Source: Bacteroidota bacterium
Lineage (GTDB): Bacteria; Bacteroidota; Bacteroidia; Sphingobacteriales; Sphingobacteriaceae
NCBI GenBank assembly: GCA_023427985.1
Contig: JAEYZM010000012.1
Span: 1-64,000 of the forward strand
Length of the DNA stretch: 64,000 nucleotides
Direction of reading: 5' to 3'
Shown: one piece after another, positions 34,655 through 43,906 of the stretch
How the letters are laid out: the number at the start of each line of letters is the position of its first letter
Position numbering within the stretch: position 1 is the first letter of the stretch
Translations under genes and position numbers: made by a program
Notes under the pieces: model-generated
Told to the model about the DNA's origin: nothing
Databases searched by the model: none
Seen by the model: only the letters and a program-made list of their open reading frames with translations

Positions 34655-35470
34655 TTAGGCCCAGATGTTTTTTAGTTCCAAATGAATTTTTTCTTTGAAA
34701 AATATTTTAGTGCTTTTCTCGAAGGAACTAGTAAAATCGGATACGTAGAAATGATGCTCTTGTGTTTTTTTGTTGCTTAATAATTTTTTCTTGCTAAGTA
34801 CTTTTTGAACATATTGTGCTACAATTTCTGCTGAATCGAGGATAGCAATATCGCGCTTGTAAAATTCTAATATTTCCTTCTTTATCAAAGGGTAGTGAGT
34901 ACACGCTAAAACCAAGGAATCAATGTGTTTCAATTTAGGTTTATCGAGGTACGAATTGATAATCGTTCTTGAGATGGTATTGTTGAAGAAACCTTCTTCA
35001 ATCATTGGAGCAAGCAATGGTGTAGCGAGTGAAGCCACGTTCAAGGCTTCGTTTTTTTCTTTTATTTTTTTAGCGTAAACGTTGGATTTGATTGTTGCCT
35101 TAGTGCCAATGACTCCAATGTTTTTTAGTTTTTTATGCGATAGAATATAATCGACTGTAGGATCAATTACATTGATTACAGGAATTTTGCGACCTACAAC
35201 ATCGTTTAAATCTTTATAACCTAATGATGATGCGGTGTTGCAAGCTATTACAATCGCTTTGCAATTTTGTTCCGCTAGAAACTGACCGATTTTAATGGAG
35301 TAATACTTTATGGCTTCGGGCGACTTATCGCCATAAGGCATGTGGGCAGTATCTCCAAAATAAATGATTTGCTCTTTAGGTAATAAGGAGTTGATAGCAT
35401 TGGCAACGGTTAATCCGCCGATTCCAGAATCGAAAATGCCAATGGGTTGTGATGCTTTTGTAGAGGCCAT
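34655..35470 (-). CDS. murI: Glutamate racemase
   Basis: A 271-residue enzyme that makes D-glutamate for peptidoglycan. Both catalytic cysteines are present: Cys77 in ACNTAS and Cys190 in ACTHYPL; FDSGIGGL at 13-20 is the N-terminal signature. ATG 35470 is preferred over an upstream alternative. It lies immediately after the terminator hairpin that follows the skp genes, so it is probably expressed from its own promoter or by read-through. Confidence 0.95.
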   Translation of the reverse strand: MASTKASQPIGIFDSGIGGLTVANAINSLLPKEQIIYFGDTAHMPYGDKSPEAIKYYSIKIGQFLAEQNCKAIVIACNTASSLGYKDLNDVVGRKIPVINVIDPTVDYILSHKKLKNIGVIGTKATIKSNVYAKKIKEKNEALNVASLATPLLAPMIEEGFFNNTISRTIINSYLDKPKLKHIDSLVLACTHYPLIKKEILEFYKRDIAILDSAEIVAQYVQKVLSKKKLLSNKKTQEHHFYVSDFTSSFEKSTKIFFKEKIHLELKNIWA

Positions 35471-35474
35471 AAAT

Positions 35475-35500
35475 AAAAAAGGTCGCAATTGAATTGCGAC
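35475..35500 (-). terminator. Terminator between skp and murI
   Basis: Near-perfect palindrome GTCGCAATTGAATTGCGAC (35482-35500) followed on the minus strand by CTTTTTT. It ends the bamA-skp run only 5 to 12 bases before the murI ATG, so it also forms the murI leader. Confidence 0.75.
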
Positions 35501-35526
35501 TTAAATATATAAATAATCTCTTAATA

Positions 35527-36081
35527 TTATTTCTTTGGTGTAGCACCTGGAGCAGGACTAGCAGAAACCGTGATGTTCAATTTCTTTTTTACTTGATCCA
35601 TTAAATCATCGCTTGGTTGAGCATAGATAACTCCACCTGCGCTTGTATCAAACACATAAGCGTATCCTTTTTCTTTTGCTAATTCAACGATTGCATCTTC
35701 TGCTTTCTTTAAAATTGGAGAATACAATTCATCTTTCTTTTTAGAAACCGATTCTTGAGCCGTTTGTTGGAACTCTTGAATTCTTTGCTCTAAATCTGTA
35801 ATCTCTTTTATTTTAGCATCCTTAATTGGATCGGCCATAGATGCTTGTTGCGACTGGTATGCTTGAACTTTCGTTTGATACTCATTCGTCATTGTTTTCA
35901 ATTGATTCTCTAAAGTAGTCGCAAAATCTTGCAATTTCTTATCTGCTTCTTTCACTTCTGGCATTGCCGATAATAATTCAGCCGAATTAACGTGTCCAAA
36001 TTTCGCCGTCTGAGCCTTTGCACCTACTGTAGTTAATAGCGCAATACTTAATAATAATGTAATCCTGTTTAACTTATTCAT
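35527..36081 (-). CDS. OmpH/Skp-family periplasmic chaperone, second copy
   Basis: A 184-residue protein with signal peptide (MNKLNRITLLLSIALLTTVG) and a mature part made of long coiled-coil helices (ADKKLQDFATTLENQL onwards) with a small beta body, the OmpH/Skp jellyfish fold. A Pro/Ala-rich tail ends the protein. Skp proteins hold unfolded outer-membrane barrels on their way to BamA. It follows a second skp-like gene and bamA, the common Bacteroidota arrangement. Confidence 0.9.
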   Translation of the reverse strand: MNKLNRITLLLSIALLTTVGAKAQTAKFGHVNSAELLSAMPEVKEADKKLQDFATTLENQLKTMTNEYQTKVQAYQSQQASMADPIKDAKIKEITDLEQRIQEFQQTAQESVSKKKDELYSPILKKAEDAIVELAKEKGYAYVFDTSAGGVIYAQPSDDLMDQVKKKLNITVSASPAPGATPKK

Positions 36082-36107
36082 CTCTTAAAATTTCCGCCAA
36101 TATAATA

Positions 36108-36689
36108 TTATTTTTTCTTTGGAGCGGGTTTTGTTGATTTTTCATCGGTTTTTGCATTTTCTCCTGAATAATCACCCGGTTTATACCCCAATTCCTTAAT
36201 GATGTCGTTGCTTTTGTCCAATTTACTGCTGGTATACAACATCGTAGCATCGCCCGATTTATCGAAAATTACACCATAAGAATACTGATCGGCATATTTA
36301 TTAATCGCCTCAAAAACTCTATCCTGTATGGGTTTAATTAACTCCTCACGTCTTTTATACAAATCGCCCTGATATCCAAATTTCAATTTTTGGTATTCTT
36401 TTACCGCTTTCTCTTTGTCGACAATCTCTTGCTCACGCTTTGCACGCATCTCATCAGAAAGTAATACTTGCTCAGCTTGGTACGACTTATACATTTTTTC
36501 GATCTCCGCATATTTTGCATCGATTTCCTTCTGCCATTCTAAAGACAAATCGTCTAATTGTGTTTGTGCCGATTTGTATTCAGGAATATGCTTTAATATA
36601 TATTCTGTATCAACAAAACAGAATTTCGTTTGAGCATTTGCTACAAATGCCGAAACTACTAATAAACAAGTGATGATTATTTTTTTCAT
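36108..36689 (-). CDS. OmpH/Skp-family periplasmic chaperone, first copy
   Basis: A 193-residue exported Skp-like protein: signal peptide MKKIIITCLLVVSAFVANA, then KFCFVDTEYILKHIPEYKSA and a long heptad-rich coiled coil to about residue 120, closing with a Lys-rich tail. It probably works with the neighbouring copy and BamA; the two copies are clearly diverged, so they may serve different clients. Confidence 0.9.
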   Translation of the reverse strand: MKKIIITCLLVVSAFVANAQTKFCFVDTEYILKHIPEYKSAQTQLDDLSLEWQKEIDAKYAEIEKMYKSYQAEQVLLSDEMRAKREQEIVDKEKAVKEYQKLKFGYQGDLYKRREELIKPIQDRVFEAINKYADQYSYGVIFDKSGDATMLYTSSKLDKSNDIIKELGYKPGDYSGENAKTDEKSTKPAPKKK

Positions 36690-36701
36690 ACGTATATAAG
36701 A

Positions 36702-36780
36702 TAGTATTAAGTATAAAGTATTAAGTATTAAGAACGAGCAAATCCCTCCTCTATTGCACCCACGAACCTACGAGCATACG
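36702..36780. repeat. Repeat block between bamA and skp
   Basis: AGTATTAAGTATAAAGTATT words (same family as 12026) are followed by CACGAACCTACGAGCATACGAAC, read in pieces, an inverted copy of the GTTCGTATGCTCGTGGGTTC block at 23034. It interrupts an otherwise tightly packed operon. Confidence 0.7.
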
Positions 36781-36782
36781 AA

Positions 36783-39287
36783 CTAAAACTGCTGCCCAAT
36801 CGAGAAGTGAAACTGTCCCCCACTTGCACCCGGATTCCCAGGTATCTCGTCGAAACCGTAGCCATAATCCAAACCTAACAATCCAAAGATTGGTAAGAAA
36901 ATTCTCACACCTGTACCTATTGAACGCTTCATGTTATTGTATGGATTGAAACTTCTGAATCGGTCGTAAGTATTACCCGCTTCTGCAAATACGAGTGCAA
37001 AAATGGTGGCCGACTGATTCATAGTAACAGGATGGCGCAATTCTAAGGTAAACTTATTATAGATTGGCGCACCTATATTCGTAAAATTCTCATTCGGCAC
37101 AATAGAATTATTTTGATAACCTCTTAGGCCGATGATTTCAGATCCACGCAAGAAGTCAAAACCTGCCAATCCATCACCACCTAATTTGAATCGCTCGAAC
37201 GGTGAAATACCAATGTCGCGATTATAATATCCTAAAAATCCAAAACTTGCCTTAGTATTCACTACTAAATCGCCCACAATTCTATTGAAGAAGGATGCAT
37301 CAAACTTCCATTTATGATACTCAATAAATTTATATCTAACCTCATCACTTGCAGTTTTATAATCGACATTATTCAACAATGAAAATGGTGGCGTAAATTG
37401 AATGCTCAAGGAAATATTAGAACCCGAACGCGGATAAATAGGTTGATCTACTGAGTTTCTCGACAATACATTCGTAAATGAAATGTTATGCGATCTACCA
37501 TTGTCAAAAATAAATCCGGTACCGTAATTCGTTAAATTATATTGCTGATACGACAATGAATTGTTCAACAAGAAATAATCGTCGGGACGTTTTAAACGTT
37601 TACCCAAACTTACCGACACCCCATTGATTTCAATTGCCGTTCTTCCACGTTCTCCTCTTCGAATACCGTTCGACTGTGTTGTTCTGAAGAAGGATACAGA
37701 GAAGAAATTTGGCTTCTTCCCACCCAACCAAGGTTCTGAGAAGGATAAACTGTAGGACTGGAAAAATAATCCGTTCGTTTGTGCACGTATCGATAATCGT
37801 TGTCCATCACCTGTTGGCAAAGGATCAAATTTACCCTTGATTAAATTTGTCATCGACAAATTCGTAAGTGATAATCCGAGCGTACCTACCGCTCTACCTC
37901 CACCAAATCCACCCGATAATTCTATCTGATCCGAAGGACGTTCAATTACCGTATACTCAATATCTACCGTTCCTTTCACAGGATCTGGCTTAGGTTGCAC
38001 TCCAATTTTTTCAGGATCAAAATATCCCAATTGCGAAAGCTCTCTGTTGGTACGAATAATTTCTGAACGCGAGAATTTTTGTCCGGGTTTCGTACGAATC
38101 TCTCTTAAAATTACTTTATCATTTGTCTTCTCGTTTCCACGCACCGTAATCTTATCGATGGTCGCTTGTGGACCTTCACGCATAATTAAATCTAAGTCGA
38201 TGGTATCGTTATACACTTGCTTCTCTACTTGATCGATATTGAAAAATAAATATCCATCGTCTAAGTATAAAGAGGCAATGTCTCTACCATTTTGGTTCAT
38301 CTCCAAGCGAGTTTGTAATACGCGTTTGTTGTATACATCGCCTTTCTTAATTCCTAAAATACTATTCAATGTTTCGGTCGAATATTTAGTATTTCCTATA
38401 AAGTTGATGTTACCGAAAAAGTATTTTGGACCTTCATAAATTTCTAGATCAATACGCAATAATTTTTTATTGATATCGTAAACAGAATCGCGTAAAATTT
38501 TAGCATCTCTATATCCTAATTCATTATACTTTTCAATGATTGCAAGTTTGTCTTCTTGATATAATTTCTCTTGGTATTTTGATGAGGTGAAAATCTTATA
38601 TGCTGCTCTCTCCTTGGTTTCCTTCATCAGCTTTTTGATTTTCTTATCCGATAATTCATTGTTTCCAACGATATTGATCTTACCAATTTTAATGCGTTCG
38701 TTTCTGTCGATTTTGATTTTTAACAGCACAGAATTAGAAAGAATAGAATCGGGACTTTGAGAAATCTCTACATCGGCATTCAAATACCCTTTCTCTGCAT
38801 AGTACTTTTTAATAGAGTTCGTGGTATTATTCAACAAATTATCGTTCACCACTTTCCCAGAAGTCAATTTTATTTTTTCACGAATTTCATCGGCTTCGGA
38901 TTTTTTAATTCCAGAGAAACTAAATCTCGAAAGTCTAGCGCGCTCTTTCAATACGATATCGAAAAATATAAGCTCACCATCGATCTTCGTAATATTTATT
39001 TGAATATCATCGAACAATCCTTGCACCCATAATTTCTTAATTGCTCCCGCAATTTTATCGCCTGGCACTTGAATCTTATCGCCAACTTCTAAACCTGTAA
39101 GCTTCACTAATGCGTAGTTATCGAGGAAACGGATTCCCGAAACAGTGATTCCTCCAATTTCGTATTCTTTGGGTCTATTATAATCGAGTACAATATCCAA
39201 TTCATCCTCATTCCCAATGGTAATTTGAGCCTTGGATGTTTGAATGAAAATTAAAAGTAATGTTATTAATAATAAGGATTTTTTCAT
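36783..39287 (-). CDS. bamA: Outer membrane protein assembly factor BamA
   Basis: An 834-residue Omp85 protein, the core insertase for outer-membrane barrels. Signal peptide MKKSLLLITLLLIFIQTSKA; about five POTRA repeats to roughly residue 430 (for example DIELSGGF-type transition near 460 marks the barrel start); the C-terminal barrel ends in FHFSIGQQF with the terminal Phe expected for such barrels. It lies between uppS and the skp genes. It has an extended N-terminal region as usual in Bacteroidota. Confidence 0.94.
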   Translation of the reverse strand: MKKSLLLITLLLIFIQTSKAQITIGNEDELDIVLDYNRPKEYEIGGITVSGIRFLDNYALVKLTGLEVGDKIQVPGDKIAGAIKKLWVQGLFDDIQINITKIDGELIFFDIVLKERARLSRFSFSGIKKSEADEIREKIKLTSGKVVNDNLLNNTTNSIKKYYAEKGYLNADVEISQSPDSILSNSVLLKIKIDRNERIKIGKINIVGNNELSDKKIKKLMKETKERAAYKIFTSSKYQEKLYQEDKLAIIEKYNELGYRDAKILRDSVYDINKKLLRIDLEIYEGPKYFFGNINFIGNTKYSTETLNSILGIKKGDVYNKRVLQTRLEMNQNGRDIASLYLDDGYLFFNIDQVEKQVYNDTIDLDLIMREGPQATIDKITVRGNEKTNDKVILREIRTKPGQKFSRSEIIRTNRELSQLGYFDPEKIGVQPKPDPVKGTVDIEYTVIERPSDQIELSGGFGGGRAVGTLGLSLTNLSMTNLIKGKFDPLPTGDGQRLSIRAQTNGLFFQSYSLSFSEPWLGGKKPNFFSVSFFRTTQSNGIRRGERGRTAIEINGVSVSLGKRLKRPDDYFLLNNSLSYQQYNLTNYGTGFIFDNGRSHNISFTNVLSRNSVDQPIYPRSGSNISLSIQFTPPFSLLNNVDYKTASDEVRYKFIEYHKWKFDASFFNRIVGDLVVNTKASFGFLGYYNRDIGISPFERFKLGGDGLAGFDFLRGSEIIGLRGYQNNSIVPNENFTNIGAPIYNKFTLELRHPVTMNQSATIFALVFAEAGNTYDRFRSFNPYNNMKRSIGTGVRIFLPIFGLLGLDYGYGFDEIPGNPGASGGQFHFSIGQQF

Positions 39288-39294
39288 TGTGTGT

Positions 39295-40038
39295 TTAGGC
39301 CGTTACTTGTTCACTTGTTTTACCAAACCTGCGCTCTCTACTTTGGTAGTCGACGATGGCTTCGTATAAATCTTCTTTCCTGAAATCGGGCCAAAGTTTA
39401 TCGGTGAAATATAATTCTGAATAGGCAATTTGCCATAATAAAAAGTTACTAATCCTATGTTCACCACTGGTGCGGATTAATAGTTCGGGATCTGGAATTC
39501 CTTTGGTTGTTAGATGTGCATCGAACACTGCATCGTCAATTGCATCGAGCGATAACTCATTTGTTGAAACTTTTGCTGCAATCAATTTCACTGCATTCAA
39601 AATTTCCCATTTGCTTGAGTAACTCAATGCCAAATGCAAAGTCATTCGCTTGTTGTTTTTGGTTTTTTCAATGGCTTCCATCAGTTCGGCATGACAACTT
39701 TTTGGAAGCTGTTCTAAGTTCCCGATGGCATTCAATTGAATATCGTTTTCCATCAATGTTTTGGTTTCCTTGTTGATGGTAGAAACCAATAATTCCATCA
39801 ATGCATTCACTTCAAACTTGGGTCTATTCCAATTTTCTGTTGAAAAAGCATACAAAGTCAAATGTTTTACACCCAACTCTGCTGCTGCTTCTACCGTGTC
39901 GCGCACTGCTTTCACTCCACTCTGATGTCCAAATACGCGTAATTTACCCTTGCCTTTTGCCCATCTGCCATTCCCATCCATAATGATAGCAATATGCTGT
40001 GGTAACAAGTTTAAATTAATGGTTGACTTCGCACTCAT
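39295..40038 (-). CDS. uppS: Isoprenyl transferase (undecaprenyl diphosphate synthase)
   Basis: A 247-residue cis-prenyltransferase making the C55 lipid carrier for peptidoglycan and polysaccharides. IIMDGNGRWAKGKG contains catalytic Asp21; YAFSTENWNRP and LLIRTSGEHRISNFLLWQ are further active-site motifs, and ELYFTDKLWPDF is C-terminal. Its ATG overlaps the stop of the DUF6089 gene by 4 bases. Confidence 0.96.
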   Translation of the reverse strand: MSAKSTINLNLLPQHIAIIMDGNGRWAKGKGKLRVFGHQSGVKAVRDTVEAAAELGVKHLTLYAFSTENWNRPKFEVNALMELLVSTINKETKTLMENDIQLNAIGNLEQLPKSCHAELMEAIEKTKNNKRMTLHLALSYSSKWEILNAVKLIAAKVSTNELSLDAIDDAVFDAHLTTKGIPDPELLIRTSGEHRISNFLLWQIAYSELYFTDKLWPDFRKEDLYEAIVDYQSRERRFGKTSEQVTA

Positions 40039-40883
40039 CTATACTTTTTGTATTTAAAAATTTTAAAATCTGGGCACTTTATCGGTGTTAAAGTATACGA
40101 TAAAGTAATTCCCGTAAACATATAAAAATCTCTTCGAGTATCATCGCCTCGCATTGTAAAAGTTTCGCCACTTGAGATACCATTGTTGATTTCTCCGGAT
40201 CGATCCGATAAATCAGACGCTAATTGTCCGTTATAGGTTGCAAGCAATGCCTTATCTACATACACCCCACTCACATCGTCGAGATAATCGGTAAAGGTAT
40301 TTCTATAACCCAACTCTAGGCCGATGTTGAAGTTATTGGCAAAATTGTACTTAATTCCAAAACCAAATGGTATGGCCAATGCGAGATTCGAATATTTCTC
40401 ATCTGAATTCAAAGGTGTTCCTTGTCCTTCGGTTCCTAATTCTCTTAAATTGACAGTGTTCCCTTGGAAATCGGTCTTGGGTTCAAACATAAATCCTGCA
40501 ATTCCCACAAAAGCATAAGGTGAAATTTTATGCTTTCCAGTTCCTGGAGCGAATGGCCAAAAATAATGCTCGTAAGTGAAGGCCAATTCCGTGATGTTCG
40601 AGCGGAAGCTCAGATTTCTTTGTTTATTATAAGGAATATCTGAATTTGCATCGTCAGCTGCTACTGCCGACTGTAGAATGCTAAGATTGAATCCACTAAA
40701 AGGAGTGAATCCGTATCGAATATTAAAACCTATACCCGGCCTATTGAATGCCAATGGATTATCGGGATTCAAATCACCCATATAGCCCATCATGCCAAGC
40801 TTAGTTCCAAACTCCCATTCTTGGGCTTTTGAAAGCAAGGGCAATAGCAATAATAGAAGTATGAATGATTTTTTTTGGATCAT
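40035..40883 (-). CDS. DUF6089-family outer membrane barrel protein
   Basis: A 282-residue exported protein with signal peptide MIQKKSFILLLLLLPLLSKA. The mature part alternates aromatic beta-strands (WEFGTKLGMMGYMGDLNP, TELAFTYEHYFWPF, ISPYAFVGIAGFMF), as in small outer-membrane barrels. Placement between nadK and uppS-bamA-skp is conserved in Bacteroidota. A role in envelope assembly is plausible from context only. Confidence 0.8.
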   Translation of the reverse strand: MIQKKSFILLLLLLPLLSKAQEWEFGTKLGMMGYMGDLNPDNPLAFNRPGIGFNIRYGFTPFSGFNLSILQSAVAADDANSDIPYNKQRNLSFRSNITELAFTYEHYFWPFAPGTGKHKISPYAFVGIAGFMFEPKTDFQGNTVNLRELGTEGQGTPLNSDEKYSNLALAIPFGFGIKYNFANNFNIGLELGYRNTFTDYLDDVSGVYVDKALLATYNGQLASDLSDRSGEINNGISSGETFTMRGDDTRRDFYMFTGITLSYTLTPIKCPDFKIFKYKKYR

Positions 40884-40917
40884 TATTAAAAATAAAGGGC
40901 TAAAATAGTGAATTAGA

Positions 40918-41793
40918 TTAATTTCTTGTGTCTAATCCCCACATTAACTTGTTTCTTAACGTCCCTAAATAATTTTCATTACTTAATCGGATCAAATTAA
41001 TTTGAAAGGATTCTTTGCGAACAGCTATTTGAGTGCTGGTATGCAGGGTTTCTGTTCTTGAATCTAAAGTGGCCAAATAATAAGAACTTCTACCTTCCAC
41101 TTCGAATGTAATCACTTGATTGTCTGAAAGTACAATTGGACGTACGTTTAGATTATGTGGCGATATTGGTGTGATTACAAAATTTTCTGAGTTTGGAAAA
41201 ATAATAGGACCTCCGCAACTAAGCGAGTATCCTGTAGAGCCTGTTGGTGTTGATACAATGAGACCATCGGCCCAATATGAATTTAAAAATTCACCATTCA
41301 AATAGGTATGGATAATAAGCATGGACGATGTATCCTTTTTATGAATGGTAACATCGTTCAATCCATAATTCGCTCCTGCAAATAATTCCATATCGGACTC
41401 CAATCGAATTAAGGATCTTTTATCAATTGTATAATGTCCTTTCAATAAACTATCCACCGCAGTCTTTACTTCCTGCTTTGCTATACTCGCCAAAAATCCT
41501 AGTCGGCCCATATTAATCCCAATCACCGGAATCCCCGAATCTCTTACGAGTGTAACGGTATCCAATAGGGTACCATCGCCCCCAACACTAATCAAATAAT
41601 TTACCCCAAGCAATTCATCGTGACTGCTGAAGATGCCTATTTTGGGATCTAATTTTACACGTGGGCTTAGGAATGCATGAAATGCCGAGTAGATAATGAG
41701 CTCTACATCGTTCTGAAGTAGGGTATCAATCAATTCTTGTGCATAGCTGCTGGCAGAATCATTGAACTTGCGACCGTAGATTGCAATTTTCAT
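40918..41793 (-). CDS. nadK: NAD kinase
   Basis: A 291-residue kinase making NADP from NAD. The GGDGT motif is at 71-75 (catalytic Asp73), NDVTIHK lies near 142-148, and STPTGSTGYSLSCGGP is the NAD/ATP-binding loop. It is 4 bases downstream of the CBS gene. Confidence 0.95.
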   Translation of the reverse strand: MKIAIYGRKFNDSASSYAQELIDTLLQNDVELIIYSAFHAFLSPRVKLDPKIGIFSSHDELLGVNYLISVGGDGTLLDTVTLVRDSGIPVIGINMGRLGFLASIAKQEVKTAVDSLLKGHYTIDKRSLIRLESDMELFAGANYGLNDVTIHKKDTSSMLIIHTYLNGEFLNSYWADGLIVSTPTGSTGYSLSCGGPIIFPNSENFVITPISPHNLNVRPIVLSDNQVITFEVEGRSSYYLATLDSRTETLHTSTQIAVRKESFQINLIRLSNENYLGTLRNKLMWGLDTRN

Positions 41794-41797
41794 TACA

Positions 41798-42460
41798 TTA
41801 AATATTTAGATACCTCATAAAGGCATCGAACCTTTCCTTAGTATCGTCGTTTTTATTATTGTTTCTGTATAAAGAATATACTTGATAATTGAAGCGTTGG
41901 AATGTTTGTATGATACCACCCACATCTTCTTTATCAATTTTCAAAGTTACTTTCATACGTGTTGAATCTCTGTTGGAATGAATGTAGGAACTCAATACAT
42001 GAGCATCGTTCGACTCTACAATTCTTGCAATCTCTGAAAGCAGGTAATTGCGTGTATCTATTTCGAGTACCAATACTGCACCCGGATTATCAGAAGCGGT
42101 GATGGTAGAAAAATATTCGATTAAGGTGTTGATGGAAATCAATCCCAGATAATTGTCTTTTTCATCGAGCACAGGTACTACGGATAATTTCATTTCCGAC
42201 ATCAAGCGCATCACATCGTACATATGTTGCCATTCGTAAACGTAGGGTTTATGTAAGTTCAATGCCAAAGAGCCAATAGGTTCTGAGGGATCGTCCATTT
42301 CAATGAGTTGATCTTCTGTGATTAATCCAAGAAATTGTGTGTTGTTGACAATGGGCAAATGAGAAATTTTAAAATCTTCCATAAGACCCAAAGCCTTATC
42401 CCCACTATCGGAAGTCTTTAATGGAGGTATTAAATCGTTGATAAGATCTGCACTTAACAA
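41798..42460 (-). CDS. CBS-domain-pair protein
   Basis: A 220-residue soluble protein with two CBS repeats in the first 130 residues (FKISHLPIVNNTQFLGLITE and LSVVPVLDEKDNYLGLISIN). CBS pairs bind adenine nucleotides as energy sensors. The C-terminal 80 residues look like an ACT-type fold. It is cotranscribed with nadK, so a link to NAD(P) or adenylate status is possible, but no partner is established. Confidence 0.85.
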   Translation of the reverse strand: MLSADLINDLIPPLKTSDSGDKALGLMEDFKISHLPIVNNTQFLGLITEDQLIEMDDPSEPIGSLALNLHKPYVYEWQHMYDVMRLMSEMKLSVVPVLDEKDNYLGLISINTLIEYFSTITASDNPGAVLVLEIDTRNYLLSEIARIVESNDAHVLSSYIHSNRDSTRMKVTLKIDKEDVGGIIQTFQRFNYQVYSLYRNNNKNDDTKERFDAFMRYLNI

Positions 42461-42463
42461 AAT

Positions 42464-43228
42464 CTATTGATGATATACTTTTTGTAAAAATTTATCTAAA
42501 ATAACATTGAACTCTTCCGGACGCTCCATCATGGCTGCATGTCCGCATTGATCAATGAATGTTAATTCTGAATTAGGCAATAACTGATTGAATTCCTCAC
42601 CTACTTCTGGCGGAGTGATGGTGTCTTGCTTTCCCCAAATTAAAGAAACTGGAATCGTAATTTTCGGGATTTCTTTTCTAAGATTATGACGCATCGCCGA
42701 TTTAGCCATGGACAAAATTCTAAGAATTTTATTTCGGTTGTTAACGATTTCGTACACCTCGTCTACCAATTCTTTCGAAGCAGTTTTAGGATCGTAAAAA
42801 GTATATTCAACACGTTCTTTGATGTAGTTATAATCTTCTCTTTTTGGATAGGTTCCACCCATACCCTCTTCGTATAGGCCGGAGCTTCCGGTTAACATCA
42901 TCGAATGAACTTTCTCTGGATGAGCCAAAGTATATACCAATCCCACGTGTCCGCCTAAAGAATTTCCAAGTAAAGTTACTTGATCGTAACCTTTGTATTC
43001 AACAAATTTATGAATGAATTTTGCTAGAGCTTCTACATTAGCTCCCAACAAAGGCAGGTCGTAAATAGGCATCAATGGAATTACAACTTTATAGTTTGGA
43101 GAAAACTTTTTAAGCACGAACTCCCAATTGCTGAGTGCGCCAAATAAACCGTGTAAAAGCAGAAGCACTTTACCTTCTCCTTCCTCTACAAAGCTGAAAC
43201 CGTTTTCTTTCTTTACTGATAAAACCAT
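42464..43228 (-). CDS. Alpha/beta hydrolase
   Basis: A 254-residue alpha/beta-hydrolase. Nucleophile elbow LGNSLGG puts Ser90 as nucleophile; the acid is probably Asp in WGKQDTITPP near 200 and the base His in CGHAAMMERP near 232. LLLHGLFGALSNW supplies the oxyanion hole. The substrate is unknown. It heads the leftward run into the CBS gene, nadK and the envelope genes, with 3-4 bases between the first three. Confidence 0.85.
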   Translation of the reverse strand: MVLSVKKENGFSFVEEGEGKVLLLLHGLFGALSNWEFVLKKFSPNYKVVIPLMPIYDLPLLGANVEALAKFIHKFVEYKGYDQVTLLGNSLGGHVGLVYTLAHPEKVHSMMLTGSSGLYEEGMGGTYPKREDYNYIKERVEYTFYDPKTASKELVDEVYEIVNNRNKILRILSMAKSAMRHNLRKEIPKITIPVSLIWGKQDTITPPEVGEEFNQLLPNSELTFIDQCGHAAMMERPEEFNVILDKFLQKVYHQ

Positions 43229-43330
43229 TTTTTGATGCTTATTTCTGCTAAAATATAAATTTTCGTATGCAGAATATTAATTAATTGATGATAAAAGTAA
43301 TTTTTTTTCAACAATTCCTGTGATTTATTG

Positions 43331-43900
43331 CTAAGTGACTGAAAAATAGGCAAACCAATTACGTAAGATTTGTGGACCACTAGGGCTCAATACCGATTCT
43401 GGATGATACTGCACAGCCCAAATGGGAAGTTCCCGATGCGCAATTGACATGATTTCCTCATCTTCGGTTTTGGCAGTACATTCCAAGTCCGAAGGCAAAT
43501 TTTGAAGCACCAGTGAGTGGTAACGCATCATGCTGCAAGGCGCTTCTACATCGGCATACATCGGATGATTTTCAAAAAAGATGGTCGAAGTTTTGCCATG
43601 CATAGGCCTCATTGCGTGAACTAGCTGGGCACCAAAAAATTCACCAATCGCTTGCTGCCCAAGGCAGACACCAAAAATTGGAATTTTATTGTGAAAGTAT
43701 CGTATGAAATCCATCAAGAATCCCGATTCTGCAGGCTTTCCAGGTCCGGGCGATAAAATCAAACCCGATGGTTTCCAAGTAATAAGTTCGCCCAAATGCG
43801 TTTGATCGTTCCGAACAACTTTACATTCCACATCCATTTGTTCCACCAAATCCAGTAGATTGTATGTGAATGAGTCGTAGTTGTCTATTAGAACAATCAT
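43331..43900 (-). CDS. Anthranilate/aminodeoxychorismate synthase glutaminase
   Basis: A 189-residue class I glutamine amidotransferase, PabA/TrpG type. The triad is Cys79 (GVCLGQQ), His166 and Glu168 (YHPESV); LSPGPGKP is the conserved oxyanion loop. It supplies ammonia to chorismate-using partner TrpE or PabB. No such partner or other trp/folate gene adjoins it, so it may serve both pathways. It lies 6 bases after the yqeY gene. Confidence 0.9.
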   Translation of the reverse strand: MIVLIDNYDSFTYNLLDLVEQMDVECKVVRNDQTHLGELITWKPSGLILSPGPGKPAESGFLMDFIRYFHNKIPIFGVCLGQQAIGEFFGAQLVHAMRPMHGKTSTIFFENHPMYADVEAPCSMMRYHSLVLQNLPSDLECTAKTEDEEIMSIAHRELPIWAVQYHPESVLSPSGPQILRNWFAYFSVT

Positions 43901-43906
43901 TGCATT

